Of a stretch of DNA of 64,000 nucleotides, positions 53,370-64,000 are shown piece by piece (position 1 is the stretch's first letter; each line of letters opens with the position of its first letter). The DNA comes from Smittia aterrima (Eukaryota > Arthropoda > Insecta > Diptera > Chironomidae): contig CP093831.1 of NCBI GenBank assembly GCA_033063855.1, positions 6,076,001 through 6,140,000 of the forward strand, given 5' to 3'. Both the position numbers and the translations under genes were made by a program. Below the pieces are notes generated by a model. It did no database searches and was not told the origin of the DNA. It saw only the letters and a list, made by a program, of their open reading frames with translations.

Positions 53370-55508
53370 CCGCCCAGTTTTCTTCATCAGTCCGAAACCT
53401 CAAGGATTGTGAAGATATATTTCTCTAATTCGGATTTCAGCCCAGCGCTCGCTCGAATGCACGCCTTGATGTTATATCTAAATCAAGATTAATTTGAGAC
53501 AAGATGAATTCAAAGCACTGACCATTTATCACAAGTCGCAAAAGCAAAAAATAAAAGAAATATGTCGAGCGAGCTTCAACTCGAGAATTCTGTCCAAGGT
53601 GCTCGACGTGGTTTGGTCACTTCAAATTATGTTTCTTTCAAGTAAATGAGACGGCGATGACGAAGAAGAAGCTTGAGTGCTTTTCAGTCGTTGCAGCTCA
53701 TAATGACATTCGAGAAATTGACGTTATTGGTGATTTTAAACACTCAAGCTTAAAGCCTCCAGTCCGAAATGCAAAAACGAGTGTAATTGCAAATATATAT
53801 TTTGTAATTACGTTTCACACCTCGCTCGTCGAACACTTTAAAGATTCAATTACGAAGCTCTCAGCTCATAACTTTTGATTGAAAATGAGACTTTAAAATA
53901 ATATTTGAGCTAATGAGATGCCAGTGCCCCTCGAACATGAATATGAAAAGTTCGTACATGAGAGACTTGTTGGTTGTTCTGTAATTATATGGATTCGATT
54001 GGCGCTTACGCCAAGCATAAGTTTCTAGTCTTGTAGCTTGATTAATAAGCTTTTTTTTATGTCTCGTTCAATTGGTTTTGAGGGAGGAAGTATCTTTGTT
54101 AGAACGATCGACGCTTGCTTCGATTAACTTGGCATGTTATTAAAGTCTGAGCTGTTGTTGAAGTCGAACATGATAAGCATAAATCGATCAGTTCATTGCT
54201 CGGCTCGAGTTGAATAACAATAAGCGAGTAAGTGACTGTAGAACATTTGACTCAATGCACCAGACTCGATTTGAATTGGCTTTCAAAATAAGATCGAGTC
54301 AATCACGCGCAATAACTTGCGGTCGCGTTTCATTATTTCTTGTCTCGCCCCAAGTCAAAGATTTCCCATCACCTCAACTCGCTTTTAACCATTTCTAGAA
54401 GATCTAATTAACTGACCATCATCTATCATCTCTCTGTTACACATTTTCGCTTGAAGTGCTCGGCAGTGGAATGCGCAGCATGAAGAAACAGGCTCTCGGC
54501 GCTCTTTTCAATGAAGTGAAAGAATCTTTTTTTTTTCGCAATCTCTCCAATAGATCAGCGGATAATGATAATGAAATACCGCAGCATTGCGCGGCTACAA
54601 TGGATTTATGAGATGAACTAAAGAATATCAATATCACAACGATACTTCGAGTATCTTTAGGTTTATGTTTCTTCTTCCTACGCTTTTAAGACCTTGCTGG
54701 CTTTTCTTTTAGCCGTACAATGTAAGCCTCCAGTTAATTGATGGCTCGGGGAACGATTAAGAAGAAGACCAAGTCGCTTTCGAGTGTTTTGTATGTTGAG
54801 GCAACGTAATTGATTATTTTTTTCACATCTTGACACCTGACTTTCATTATCACATGGCTCGGAACCTCAACCTGTTCCCGCAGCATTTTCTGTTTTCGAC
54901 CAGCGCTAATTCCATTGTCAGAGAGGCATCAAAAAGCGAAAACTTTGACAGTCTCTCGTTCGAAATGACACGATTTTAACGAGCGGCTTATGATCGTAAC
55001 GCGTAGGTCAGCGAGAACTGCGAAGGAGAGAGACTGCAAAATCTAAATAAATTTGAATATTTAATCGATGAACTTAATTTATATTCACGTCGCGGTGCGC
55101 TCGTCGATAAGTAAACATTCAGTTTTGTTCAAATTAATTCGAATTCTGTGCAGAAAAAAAACTTCGCGAAACAAGGAAGCGAATGCGCGGCTCGCGATAA
55201 CAAAAAATAAACAATTTACTGTTAAAAGCTTCATTGAGTTGTCGCTTGGTTTCTTTCCTTCTCGTCGTTTGCATTTTTTCGTGGTTGCTTTATAACTCGA
55301 GTGTGAAGTAAATCGAAGGCAAGAAGGAAGACGTAGTGTCAATGGGCAGGGTCAACGAGTTATCAGATTGCAATTTTGTCATCCCGCTAGCTCTCGAGCT
55401 GTGAACTTTTTACATCGTCATCGAGTTATCTTATTCGCTCTCTCTCTCGTGGACATTTTAATTTGGGATAATGCCATCTAAAGCCATAAATTTTTGGTTT
55501 TACATAAT

Positions 55509-55526
55509 CTGATCAATGTTGATCAG
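55509..55526. repeat. Near-perfect palindrome (8-bp arms, 2-nt centre)
   Basis: CTGATCAA, TG, then TTGATCAG: two perfect inverted 8-mers around two bases. It could be a dimeric protein-binding site, but one such element per window is expected by chance. Confidence 0.6.
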
Positions 55527-56131
55527 AGAAAAAAATAATCAAGAAGAGTTTCACATCGTCATTGACAACTTGTCACGATGTGTTGTCGGGAATTTTTGAA
55601 AATAAAAGCCTCAGGCTGGCGATAAAGCGGACAACCTTCAGTAAAATTCTAGCAGTGAAAGTTGAGAAGAATTCGCCTGCAATTTGTTGCTGAAAGTTTT
55701 TGCTTCAAAACCTTCCAATTATTCTTTTAAAAAATTCTTCGGGCTTATCTTTATTTTATTTTCGTGAAAGCAAAAATGGGTTAATTAAATTTCATGTCAA
55801 GTAAATTGAGAAAACGAAACACAAGAAAAAAAATCCTTCATGAGGATGTTGCCGTTTTTATGCTGCGCTGCTCGATGTTCGCTGCTCATCTCGACATCAC
55901 TCGTTTCTGATCTGTAAAATTAAAACAATTTCATTTATTTCTCTCTTTCTTTCTTTAATTTCGGGTTTGCGTTGTACCTGCTCCGTGTGCGATGCACATT
56001 AAATTCGAAAGTTAAATGAGATTTCCAAGGCCAATTAAAGCGCGTCTTGTCTTGTGAGAGTGGACTTCTTCAATGAAGCCATTAAACTTGCGTCTCAAAC
56101 AATCAGATCAAAGGGTCATGTGCTCTCAGGC

Positions 56132-56151
56132 ACAATAATTATAATTATTGT
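56132..56151. repeat. 20-bp perfect palindrome of TAATTA type
   Basis: ACAATAATTATAATTATTGT equals its own reverse complement. It holds overlapping AATTA/TAATT homeodomain-type cores. Function is unknown. Confidence 0.75.
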
Positions 56152-59100
56152 TCTTTAAATTGTATTCTCTTATCCGTTGACTTTGGGATTTTTCACTTTT
56201 ATTTACTGTGAACTTGATTCTAAGCCAATACTCGACAATCACAATATTAAAGAAGAAAACTGTTTGCTTATCAGTCAACAGCACTGACATCACAAGTTCT
56301 GAGCTTCCGAATTTAAAAGTCATTTTAGTTTGTTGTGTTCTGTTTGGTGATGAGTTTGATACTGACATAAAATGATGAAAGTCTCGGTGACTTATAAGGA
56401 AAAGTTTCATCATAATTTAAGCTAACATTGATTATACTAACTCGCGATATGATAAACAGATTAGAGGAAGTTTGTGGCTTAAAAGCGAATAATATTATGA
56501 CGGATCGAGCGATTTCCACGCGTCCATAATCTCAAGATAAGCAAACTTACTAGTTCAAAAAAATAGTGTTACGAGATAGCTAAAAATAATCTTGGAAATC
56601 ACCAAAATTCAATCAAATTTTTGTCGTACTTTGACGGTTAATGTTTTTCTAAAAACAAAATGTCTAGACGTTGTTTTTTTATCAAACGGAGTGACGTGTT
56701 TTTCGCGTTAATTTCGTTTAATTCTTTGTCTGAGCTTTTAGATTAAGCTTCCGTTTATCGAGTCATTTCGCATTGCTGTGCTCTCTTTAATCTTGGGAAA
56801 AACCAAAAGTCCAAATCGGTTTCGATGTTTTGCACAAAAAAATATTTAATCCAAGCGAAATCATCTTTCCGAAAAGTTCATAAAAATATTTCTCATGGCG
56901 ATTTATTTAATTGCTTTTCTTACAGCTCGCAACTTGAGATAAAAATCTCTTCAAGGGTTTGCCTCATCGTCTTTAGCTGCACTGCGAGTGTTCTCATTGA
57001 AGTTAATTTAAGTATCGCAAGTCTGTAGCTTCTGAGATGTATGAGGAATTATTGGTTTTCATTTCATTTTCAGCACTCACGCTTGTTGCTCATTAAGCCG
57101 GTTCGCGAAATCGACTATTTTTCATCTTTATCCGGACTTTTAAAATGTTTTTTAATTCGCCATCGAAAAGCAAATAAATTCCGTGAAAATTGGGATGCTG
57201 TGACGGGATTTTAATGAAACGATGATTTCAATTTCCAGCAGCAATAACCTTCTTACTTAACGATCGTCACACACGAAGAGATATCAAAACGCAATGTCTC
57301 AATCTTCACGTCATCTTCAGAGAACGGTGAAGGTTCAGGCTCTCACGAAATCAACAAAAAAAGTCGAGCAATAAAATTTGTGTTATAACGACGATTTCTT
57401 TCACTTGTCGAGCTCACGAAAAGTCGCTGTTTATCATCTGAATTCTTGTTTGGACATAAAGAAACAAGACCTTGCGAATCTCTTTGAAATTGGCCACGAA
57501 ATCTTGTTCAGAAGAAACTCGATCGGCATTTTTTCGAATTAATTGTCGCACAGCCTCATCGTGCTGAGCCAAGTGAAAGATGCAAACAACCGCCGTTTAA
57601 AGTGAAATTTCGTTATGATTCCGTCAAGCGAGCTGTCGTCTCGCTCAAAAATTTCGAAGGGAAAAATAAAACCAACTGATGGTCAAATTACACGTAATCA
57701 AAGTGATGTAAAATGTGTTAATGTGATTTTTTGCGTTCGAGTCGACTTGTAAGTGAAGATTTTCACGCAACCACTTAAAAACGCGTTCCGAGCAGAAAGC
57801 CAGTGGTTAACGAGACTACAAAGCAAACATAAAACGACATTGATTCGGAGGTCCAAAGGAATTTTCGTCATCGAACGTGGGGCGATCACGGAGAGACTTG
57901 GGGAGTCTGACGCTAAAACAGATTTTTTTTTGTTTTCGATTAAGTTCGTTACTCAATCAATGGAAGTTAGCCGCAACACACGCAATGACGGCAGCGGAGT
58001 TGTTTTTTTCTCAATGCTGAATCATCAAACTCTTTTGGGTTGAACGTCTCGCTACCACTGAACTTGTCTTGTTTCGAAGCACATACGACAATCAATAACA
58101 AGGAGGATATTAGTTGGCGCTGACCTCGCTGCCAAAATGAAATTCTTGGCCGTCGCGCTAAACGAACGGAAAAAATCGTAATTAAAATAACTTTGATAGA
58201 GACTCCGTGTGTGTCGTTTGCTGTCTCTCCCTCTCAAAGTTTTTGTGAATTCCATCGTTCCAGTAGCTCGTGCTCTTGAAACCGATTTTAATCTTTGTGA
58301 AATAAAAATTAATGTGTTATAAAAGCGATTTAATTTCCGCATGTTGATACACATAAAACAATTTATTCAGCAGTTGATTTTGTGATTTTTTCCTCCTCGC
58401 CATCTCTCACATTTGCCTATCGAGCTTAAGCCCACTGTTATGATATTCGCTTGACTCTAAGTAAATATAATTCATGAAATATAAAGACCTACACAGCAAT
58501 TTCGAAAGACATAGACTGAATGATATTTCTGTGCTCTCGGCGCGCTTGCTTGCTCAGATTGCAAACTTCAACGGATGAAAAATCGAGCAGCTAAGTCCGT
58601 GTCTTATCGATGCAGAAAATCGCGAATGCTTCAATTCGTGTTGAGTAATTAAAGTTTGCTAATAAATCTATGCAGATCAAAACATTCGTCCCAGTGAGTT
58701 GTGAAGCTTTTGCTCGAATGATCGAAGCTTCGATGATTAATTAAAATATCGTTTAAGCTTCAATGATTTCTTGGCAAGATTTTTTTTGCGGTTAAGTTGC
58801 TGCACAACCGCTCTCGGTTTCACAAGAAGTTTCAATCTGGTAGACTTTGCGACGCAATTGCTTGTCTTCAAGTTTCACTTTCATCAGTAAACTTTTAATT
58901 AAAACCGAATCAATCATGTCAATTATAAGCCGTTGATCTTAAGCGAACTTCCTTGAGCTTTATGTTTCAGCTAAATAAATGCCCAAACACTTTGTATACC
59001 AAGCACTACAATTAATCTTAAACTAGTGATTAAGTCGTTAGGAAGTTTATTATTACCTGGTCTCATACACCAAAATAATAACGATCGATGAATGGTTCAA

Positions 59101-62100
59101 TTTAGTTCTGAGCGTTGAAATTCTTTTAATTTTCCTTGTTATTCTGTTTTTTGTGCTGTTTTTCCATTAAGCGTTGATCCGTCACTGAATCTGTAATCAT
59201 TAATTATGATTTGCATTTAAATGTTCGCCTTAAAAGACTTTTTTTTTCATCACTACCGAAAAGCGTATAATTTATTGGATACGCTGCGCAATGCAACGCT
59301 TTGCAGCTAATAGGAAGAAACAATAAGGAAACTTTAAGTGCTGAATGCGACAAGGACGCAGTTTTGCGGTTTGTATGTAGATCTGACCGAGTGATAATTG
59401 AATAACTCTCCAGGTTCACGACAAAATGAGGCGCGAAGAACAGAAAAAGTGAAAACAAGCCTTGGGACAAGGGCGCACTGGTAACCGATCGTAATCTTTA
59501 ATGTTTTCTCTGTCCCTCGAGCGGAGCCGAAATTCTCACCGTTAATTAAAATGCAGAATAAAGTTGAGCGAGGGAAAGCAATCATCTCCGAAGATCTTAA
59601 TTTTGCTTTAGCATTTAATTCGCTTAAAAGTCATTCTGCGGAAATGAAATCTTAACGATTTTGTTTGTGGCATCAGTGAGGCGAGGATGGAGAGAAAAGG
59701 CGAAATGCACATCAGCAAGAAGGCGATCATAACAAAAATCAATAAATTATTACCAGTTTTGCTCAATGGTCACTTTAAATAAATTCCCAAAATGCTTCGT
59801 TTTGTTTGGACACAAAAAGTCAACAGGCGATCTTTCTTCTCTCGACTCATGTCGCGAATCGAAACCTGGCGCAAAACCTTAAAATATTCATCGATAATAT
59901 GAAATATTTATCAATCGCCGTGAACAATTGAAGAGAAATCAAGAGATTGACTCCGTTTCTCGTGACTTAAAACCTCTTCGTTTCTCATCTTCTTAATCAG
60001 TTCAATTTAATTGAGATTAAAGCATAGAACGAGAGGAAAGTCAAGCTTTCTTATAAGAAGCAGTTGCTCCACTTCTTGAGTTCTTTTAATTTGCAATCAT
60101 TTAATTCCTTCACATGCGAGACTTTTTCATGACAGTGTAAGGAGAGTAAAAAAACTCTTTCTTTGTGTACTTGGGTGAAACATCAGTTGAAAGCGAAATT
60201 ACGTAACAACACAACTGAGCGATACGTCTTAGGAAATAAATAAGTAAAATCGATAAAAAATGTTACAATTTTTTTACTCTTTTACTTGGGGAAATCTCAA
60301 AACGAGTAATTGGGAGCCGAGAAACCGAAGCTAATTGATTTCAAGAGGTGTTGGAATCGTTTCTCTCTTTAATAAAAAATAAAACAATTTCGTGTTCCAA
60401 GACTCGTTTCTGCACGCTAGGAACATTGAATTCGTTCAAAGCTTGCGCAAGTCTAGAGAAGAACCAAACGAATCGTGAAGAATTTGAAATAATAAAAAAT
60501 AAATTATCGAAGGTCGTATTAAAATTAAAATAAGCTAGAGCGATCCATCGAGCAAGAGCTTTATGCTCAAACTGTAATGAACCATCATAAATTCCTCGTC
60601 CCACAAAAAAGGAACGAACGACGGATAAATAAACACAAAAGAGAAGCAAGAAACGTATCAAAGCCTAAATGGCTCGTTGAATATGGAAAATGAATTACCA
60701 GGTTCGCTTTTTTTGGCGGGTTTCGGTAGTTGAATTCAATCAATCATAACTAATAATGTTATTTGAAAGTCTCAATGTAAAATACCAAAAGGAAGCCAGC
60801 AACTAACATGCCATATGACTCACTCTTGACGCGCTTTCAATCGCGGGTGCAAAACGGTTGTCCCTCGCGACACGAAATAAATCTCTTTTTCGCAAAACTA
60901 AAATATTTTTTTTTTCGGCGCGAATAACTAATTAGCATAATTGCATGCGATGTTTAAAAAGGCGAAGACTGTCGAAAGGCGAGCAGAAAGAGAAGCCATA
61001 GCGAACAATTATGCCATAAAAATGTCAATTCGCTTACGTGAACTTCATAAATTCGTTTCGTTCCTTTGACACCACAGCGACTTCGACAACTGCGGAAAAG
61101 TGTTTGCAAGATTTATTAATCATTTTTCTTCGTTTTCTTCTTGAAGCTTCGGGAAGAGGCTTTTATTATTTTTAATGACATAAAATTTTATCTTTTTTAA
61201 TTGCTTCTGAGACGCCTTAAAATTTAAAATATTCGGGGCGAAGTGAGTAAAGGTGGGAAGCTAATTAAACATAATTGGCACTCAAAGATAATAATTTGAT
61301 GAAGAGATGGAATCATTTGTTGATTTGAGAGCTTACGGGCATTGATAAAGTTAAAGTCAAATGATCAAAATAAGTTTTCTACATCAAATAAAAGTTTACG
61401 ACATTCAAGTTTCGATCTCATTCAATCTATACAATGTTTATCTTTGATGTGCTACCGCATCCGAAGAAAAGGCAAATTCGATTCTTTATGAAGCAATAAA
61501 CAAAACAGAGATCGGTCCCGTAATAAGAGAATAATTTGTTACCGCTGACTTTAATGCGTTTGTCTCATTTGCATTGCAAAAAAGTGGTAAACTGTTTGAA
61601 TTTATTGCAGCATCATCTTCCGTCGCTTACGACCGATAATGAATACATTTCGACTTCGCAAATTGTCGCCCGACTGATGGAATTTTGGAATAAATTTCGA
61701 TCGAGATTGCCGATAATTTAGTTTTCAGTAGAAAACGATTTTTATTCTTTTGGCGCTCTCGAACTTCTGCCAGGAAGTCACGAAAAATGAAACAGATGTC
61801 GATAAGAAAAAGAATTTCTCGTATTCTTGAATGAATGCGAAGCATAACATTCTCTGTTTGCATGATGATCTGAATAAAATTATGGCCGAGTTTGCCCTGG
61901 TCTCTGGTTCACATTTTTTCGTCGTGTTTATGCCGAAAGAAAGTGGATCGAGCTCAAACCGTTCGCCAACCTTCATGTATGTTTACAGCAAATTGATTCT
62001 GGATTGTTTTAAACTCTTTTTTTTTGTGGCCTCTTCAGTTATGCCCCAGAGTCAAATAGTGGATTTAATTCAATAATTTCCTCGCTTGCTCTCGTCCGAG

Positions 62101-62452
62101 ATCAGATAAAAGTCTCATGTGCCGCATAAATTCATTTTTTATTTACAAAGATCGCGATTGAGAGTGTCTGATTTTATTTCTCGTCCACGGACCCGCCGAT
62201 ACGTGTGATGATTTCGGTCAATTTGCGCTTCGTTAAAGTCCAAAACTTTTAATTGATTGTCATGCGATCCCAGTCTGAAATTATAATGAAAAGATTCTTA
62301 TTTATCGGCTGATTTATTGACTCGAGATAAGGAGTAAAAGCATTTAAATCAATTTCGCGTCCGAAAGCTTTCATCATTAATCAAAGTCACCATCGTCTTT
62401 CGCCAATCTCAAAATTTCTACTGAAAGTCTCAACGTCCAAATTGTAAGTGAA

Positions 62453-62740
62453 ATGCAGGAAATCGAAGGTGATAATCCGTTCGGACCTGTATGCGACTGC
62501 AGCGCTTGCCTTCAGAAACGTTCGAAAATAAACTTCTGTACAGACTGTCGACCACGAAGCCGCCAACGCGCCAACAGAAGGAGAAAACAAATTTACCGAG
62601 GCTGCATACATCCGGTTGACTTCAAACTGATCTGGAGACCTGGAATCCCCTGCGAGTACTGCCACAAAGCCGAATGCTCACACAAGTTCCTTAACTCGTT
62701 GTCTTGCTTCCACTGTCGAGATCATTTAAGAGGCATGTGA
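62453..62740 (+). CDS. Cys-rich small protein or terminal exon, function unknown
   Basis: A 95-residue frame from ATG at 62453 to TGA at 62738. It has eleven cysteines, mostly as CxC/CxxC groups (CDCSAC, CTDC, CEYC, CFHC), and several histidines, suggesting zinc binding. A basic stretch (RPRSRQRANRRRK) sits between the Cys groups. Codon use is coding-like for this A/T-rich DNA: all five Phe are TTC, both Tyr TAC, and 8 of 11 Cys TGC. An AATAAA follows 22 nt after the stop. I do not recognise the family. The frame is open upstream to a stop near 62376, so it may be the last exon of a longer gene; ATGCAG|G at 62458 or GAAAG|T near 62427 are possible but weak acceptors. The antisense open frame here looks like a shadow. 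Confidence 0.58.
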   Translation: MQEIEGDNPFGPVCDCSACLQKRSKINFCTDCRPRSRQRANRRRKQIYRGCIHPVDFKLIWRPGIPCEYCHKAECSHKFLNSLSCFHCRDHLRGM

Positions 62741-62762
62741 AACAACCAACCAAAGCCAAGCC

Positions 62763-62768
62763 AATAAA
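62763..62768 (+). terminator. Poly(A) signal after the Cys-rich ORF
   Basis: AATAAA 22 nt after the TGA stop. The closeness supports a real transcript end with a very short 3' UTR, as with Cog4 in this window. Confidence 0.5.
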
Positions 62769-64000
62769 AACGAAACAAGAGAGATTTATGAAGTCCAAAC
62801 AAAGAAGTCGTTGAAGTGAGAAATATTTGCGGACATGGCTGACGATGCGCAACATCCCGTGGAGCGAGAGAAGGAGTGAAGACAAATGAATCCTACAGAA
62901 AAATAATGTGTGATTAAAAATTTGAATAATTCGAATGACCACATTTCATGTGGCAGTGCGAATCGATCGCCTTTGAGCGAGAAAGAGAATGAAGATAAAA
63001 TGTTGCATCGAAGCCTTTTTTGGAAATTACATAAATAAATATCTCTTTAAAATATCTGTATCATTAAGGGCAATTTATCTTCTTTTTGCCTTTTCTGTTC
63101 GTCTTCCAGTTCTTTTATTGCAAAACTTTAAATGATAAATTAATAATTACCGCAAGCTTAATAAAGCATCCTTCTTATGGCTTTTCATTTCATTTCGCAT
63201 CGTTTCTCTCTCATGGTTAATGAATGCCCTGATGGTGTATTTTGATACATTCAATCATAAGAAAACCAGCCTACAAATAAATCAGCGCAGATCGGAACGC
63301 ATCTTGAGAGAATGTGAAGGAGTTCAGCACTTGAGAGATTTCTTTTATTCTGATCTGAGACGAGACGAGTGTTGAGATCACAATAAACTTTCAAACTTAA
63401 ACGTTCACTGTCCATAAAGATCCGCTAAGTGCTGAAGTTCCGTTGCATCATTTGCCCCGCGAAAACACTCGCGACTCGCGATCCAATTTATATGTCTCGC
63501 TCCTTTCTCTCTTTGTCAGGTTGTTTTTCACTTTTGTTCAGAGCAACTTGCGTAAGAAAGCCTATATTTGCATATAAAAATCCACTTTTTGCCGAAGAGA
63601 ATAAAAATAACGACGAATGAACTGTCATCTTTCCGGAATATATAATTTTTCAATCATGGGGAGACGAAACTTTGTGTTCGAATGGAAATAATTAAAGAGA
63701 GAAACAGTCAATGTTCGTTTTAAGCTGCAGTTTAAATTGTTTCAAAAAGCCAACTGGACAATAATTGTTTCGATTGCTTTCTTTCCAAGTTCCTCGAGAG
63801 TGTGAGATGCACTGCATTTCATTGTGGATGATGTCGATGCCTTTCTTTTTTTTTCATTGATGTCGAATTCTCATCAATTGACCGAATCGAGAAAATAAGA
63901 ATCGCGACAAAAAAGAAATTATTTCATGAATTGAGAGAGAAGAGGCGATGTCCAATTGCGGAAAGAGGACGAGCCGCGTAATTTAATATAAATTTTTGAT
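62769..64000. other. Non-coding end of window
   Basis: A/T-rich sequence with only short, unremarkable open frames. No splice-bounded exon, RNA gene or repeat is recognised. Confidence 0.55.

Larger units (their letters stand above)
52026..62378. other. Intergenic region downstream of hamlet
   Basis: About 10 kb with no gene I can support. The longest open frame (53028-53492, plus, 154 codons) covers CT-rich simple sequence and has no domain. Two short near-palindromes are listed separately. This could be regulatory DNA of either flanking gene, or hold upstream exons of the Cys-rich gene at 62.4 kb that I cannot recognise. Confidence 0.6.

Noticed and set aside
53028..53492. 154-codon plus-strand open frame downstream of hamlet
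   Set aside because: It covers CT-rich simple sequence that lacks stops by composition. The translation has no recognisable family.
62387..62665. Minus-strand open frame opposite the Cys-rich ORF
   Set aside because: It lacks the Cys/His pattern and is explained as a shadow of the C-ending codons of the plus-strand frame.
1..64000. Transposons, tRNA/rRNA genes, CRISPR arrays, viral genes
   Set aside because: No transposase, reverse transcriptase or integrase frame, no terminal repeats, no tRNA B-box in context and no spaced direct repeats were seen. Poly-A/T and CT runs are ordinary simple sequence. A repeat-library search could still find degraded elements.

Overview
This is eukaryotic, almost certainly insect, DNA, most likely from a dipteran. 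It is A/T-rich with long non-coding stretches, GT-AG introns from 60 nt to 15.8 kb, and AATAAA poly(A) signals. One gene has a TATA-less promoter of the arthropod Inr+DPE type. I see no transposon, rRNA, tRNA or CRISPR.

Layout: (1) 1-311 is the 3' end of a plus-strand COG4 gene, a subunit of the conserved oligomeric Golgi complex, with one 61-nt intron and a poly(A) signal at 345. (2) 351-3790 is intergenic. (3) About 3793 to 50.5-52.0 kb is one large plus-strand gene: the hamlet/MECOM/PRDM16-family zinc-finger regulator. I reconstructed nine coding exons by eye. All junctions keep phase, giving a predicted protein of 972 residues. In order it has an N-terminal MRSK peptide like that of PRDM3/PRDM16, a PR (SET-like) domain, six N-terminal zinc fingers, a proline-rich linker, a PLDLS CtBP-binding motif, three C-terminal zinc fingers and an acidic tail. 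(4) The 50-52 kb region is the likely 3' UTR, with early and late poly(A) signals. (5) 52-62.4 kb is intergenic with nothing recognisable. (6) 62453-62740 is a short Cys-rich ORF with coding-type codon use and a poly(A) signal just after its stop. It is probably a real gene or terminal exon of unknown function.

The genes do not form a pathway: COG4 is Golgi housekeeping and hamlet is a developmental transcription factor. The most interesting points are the exact Inr-DPE promoter, two short upstream ORFs, isolation of the putative NuRD-binding peptide on its own 37-nt coding exon 15.8 kb from the next one, and the unrecognised Cys-rich ORF. I found no convincing evidence of a wholly new biological system. 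Most long open frames elsewhere look like chance.
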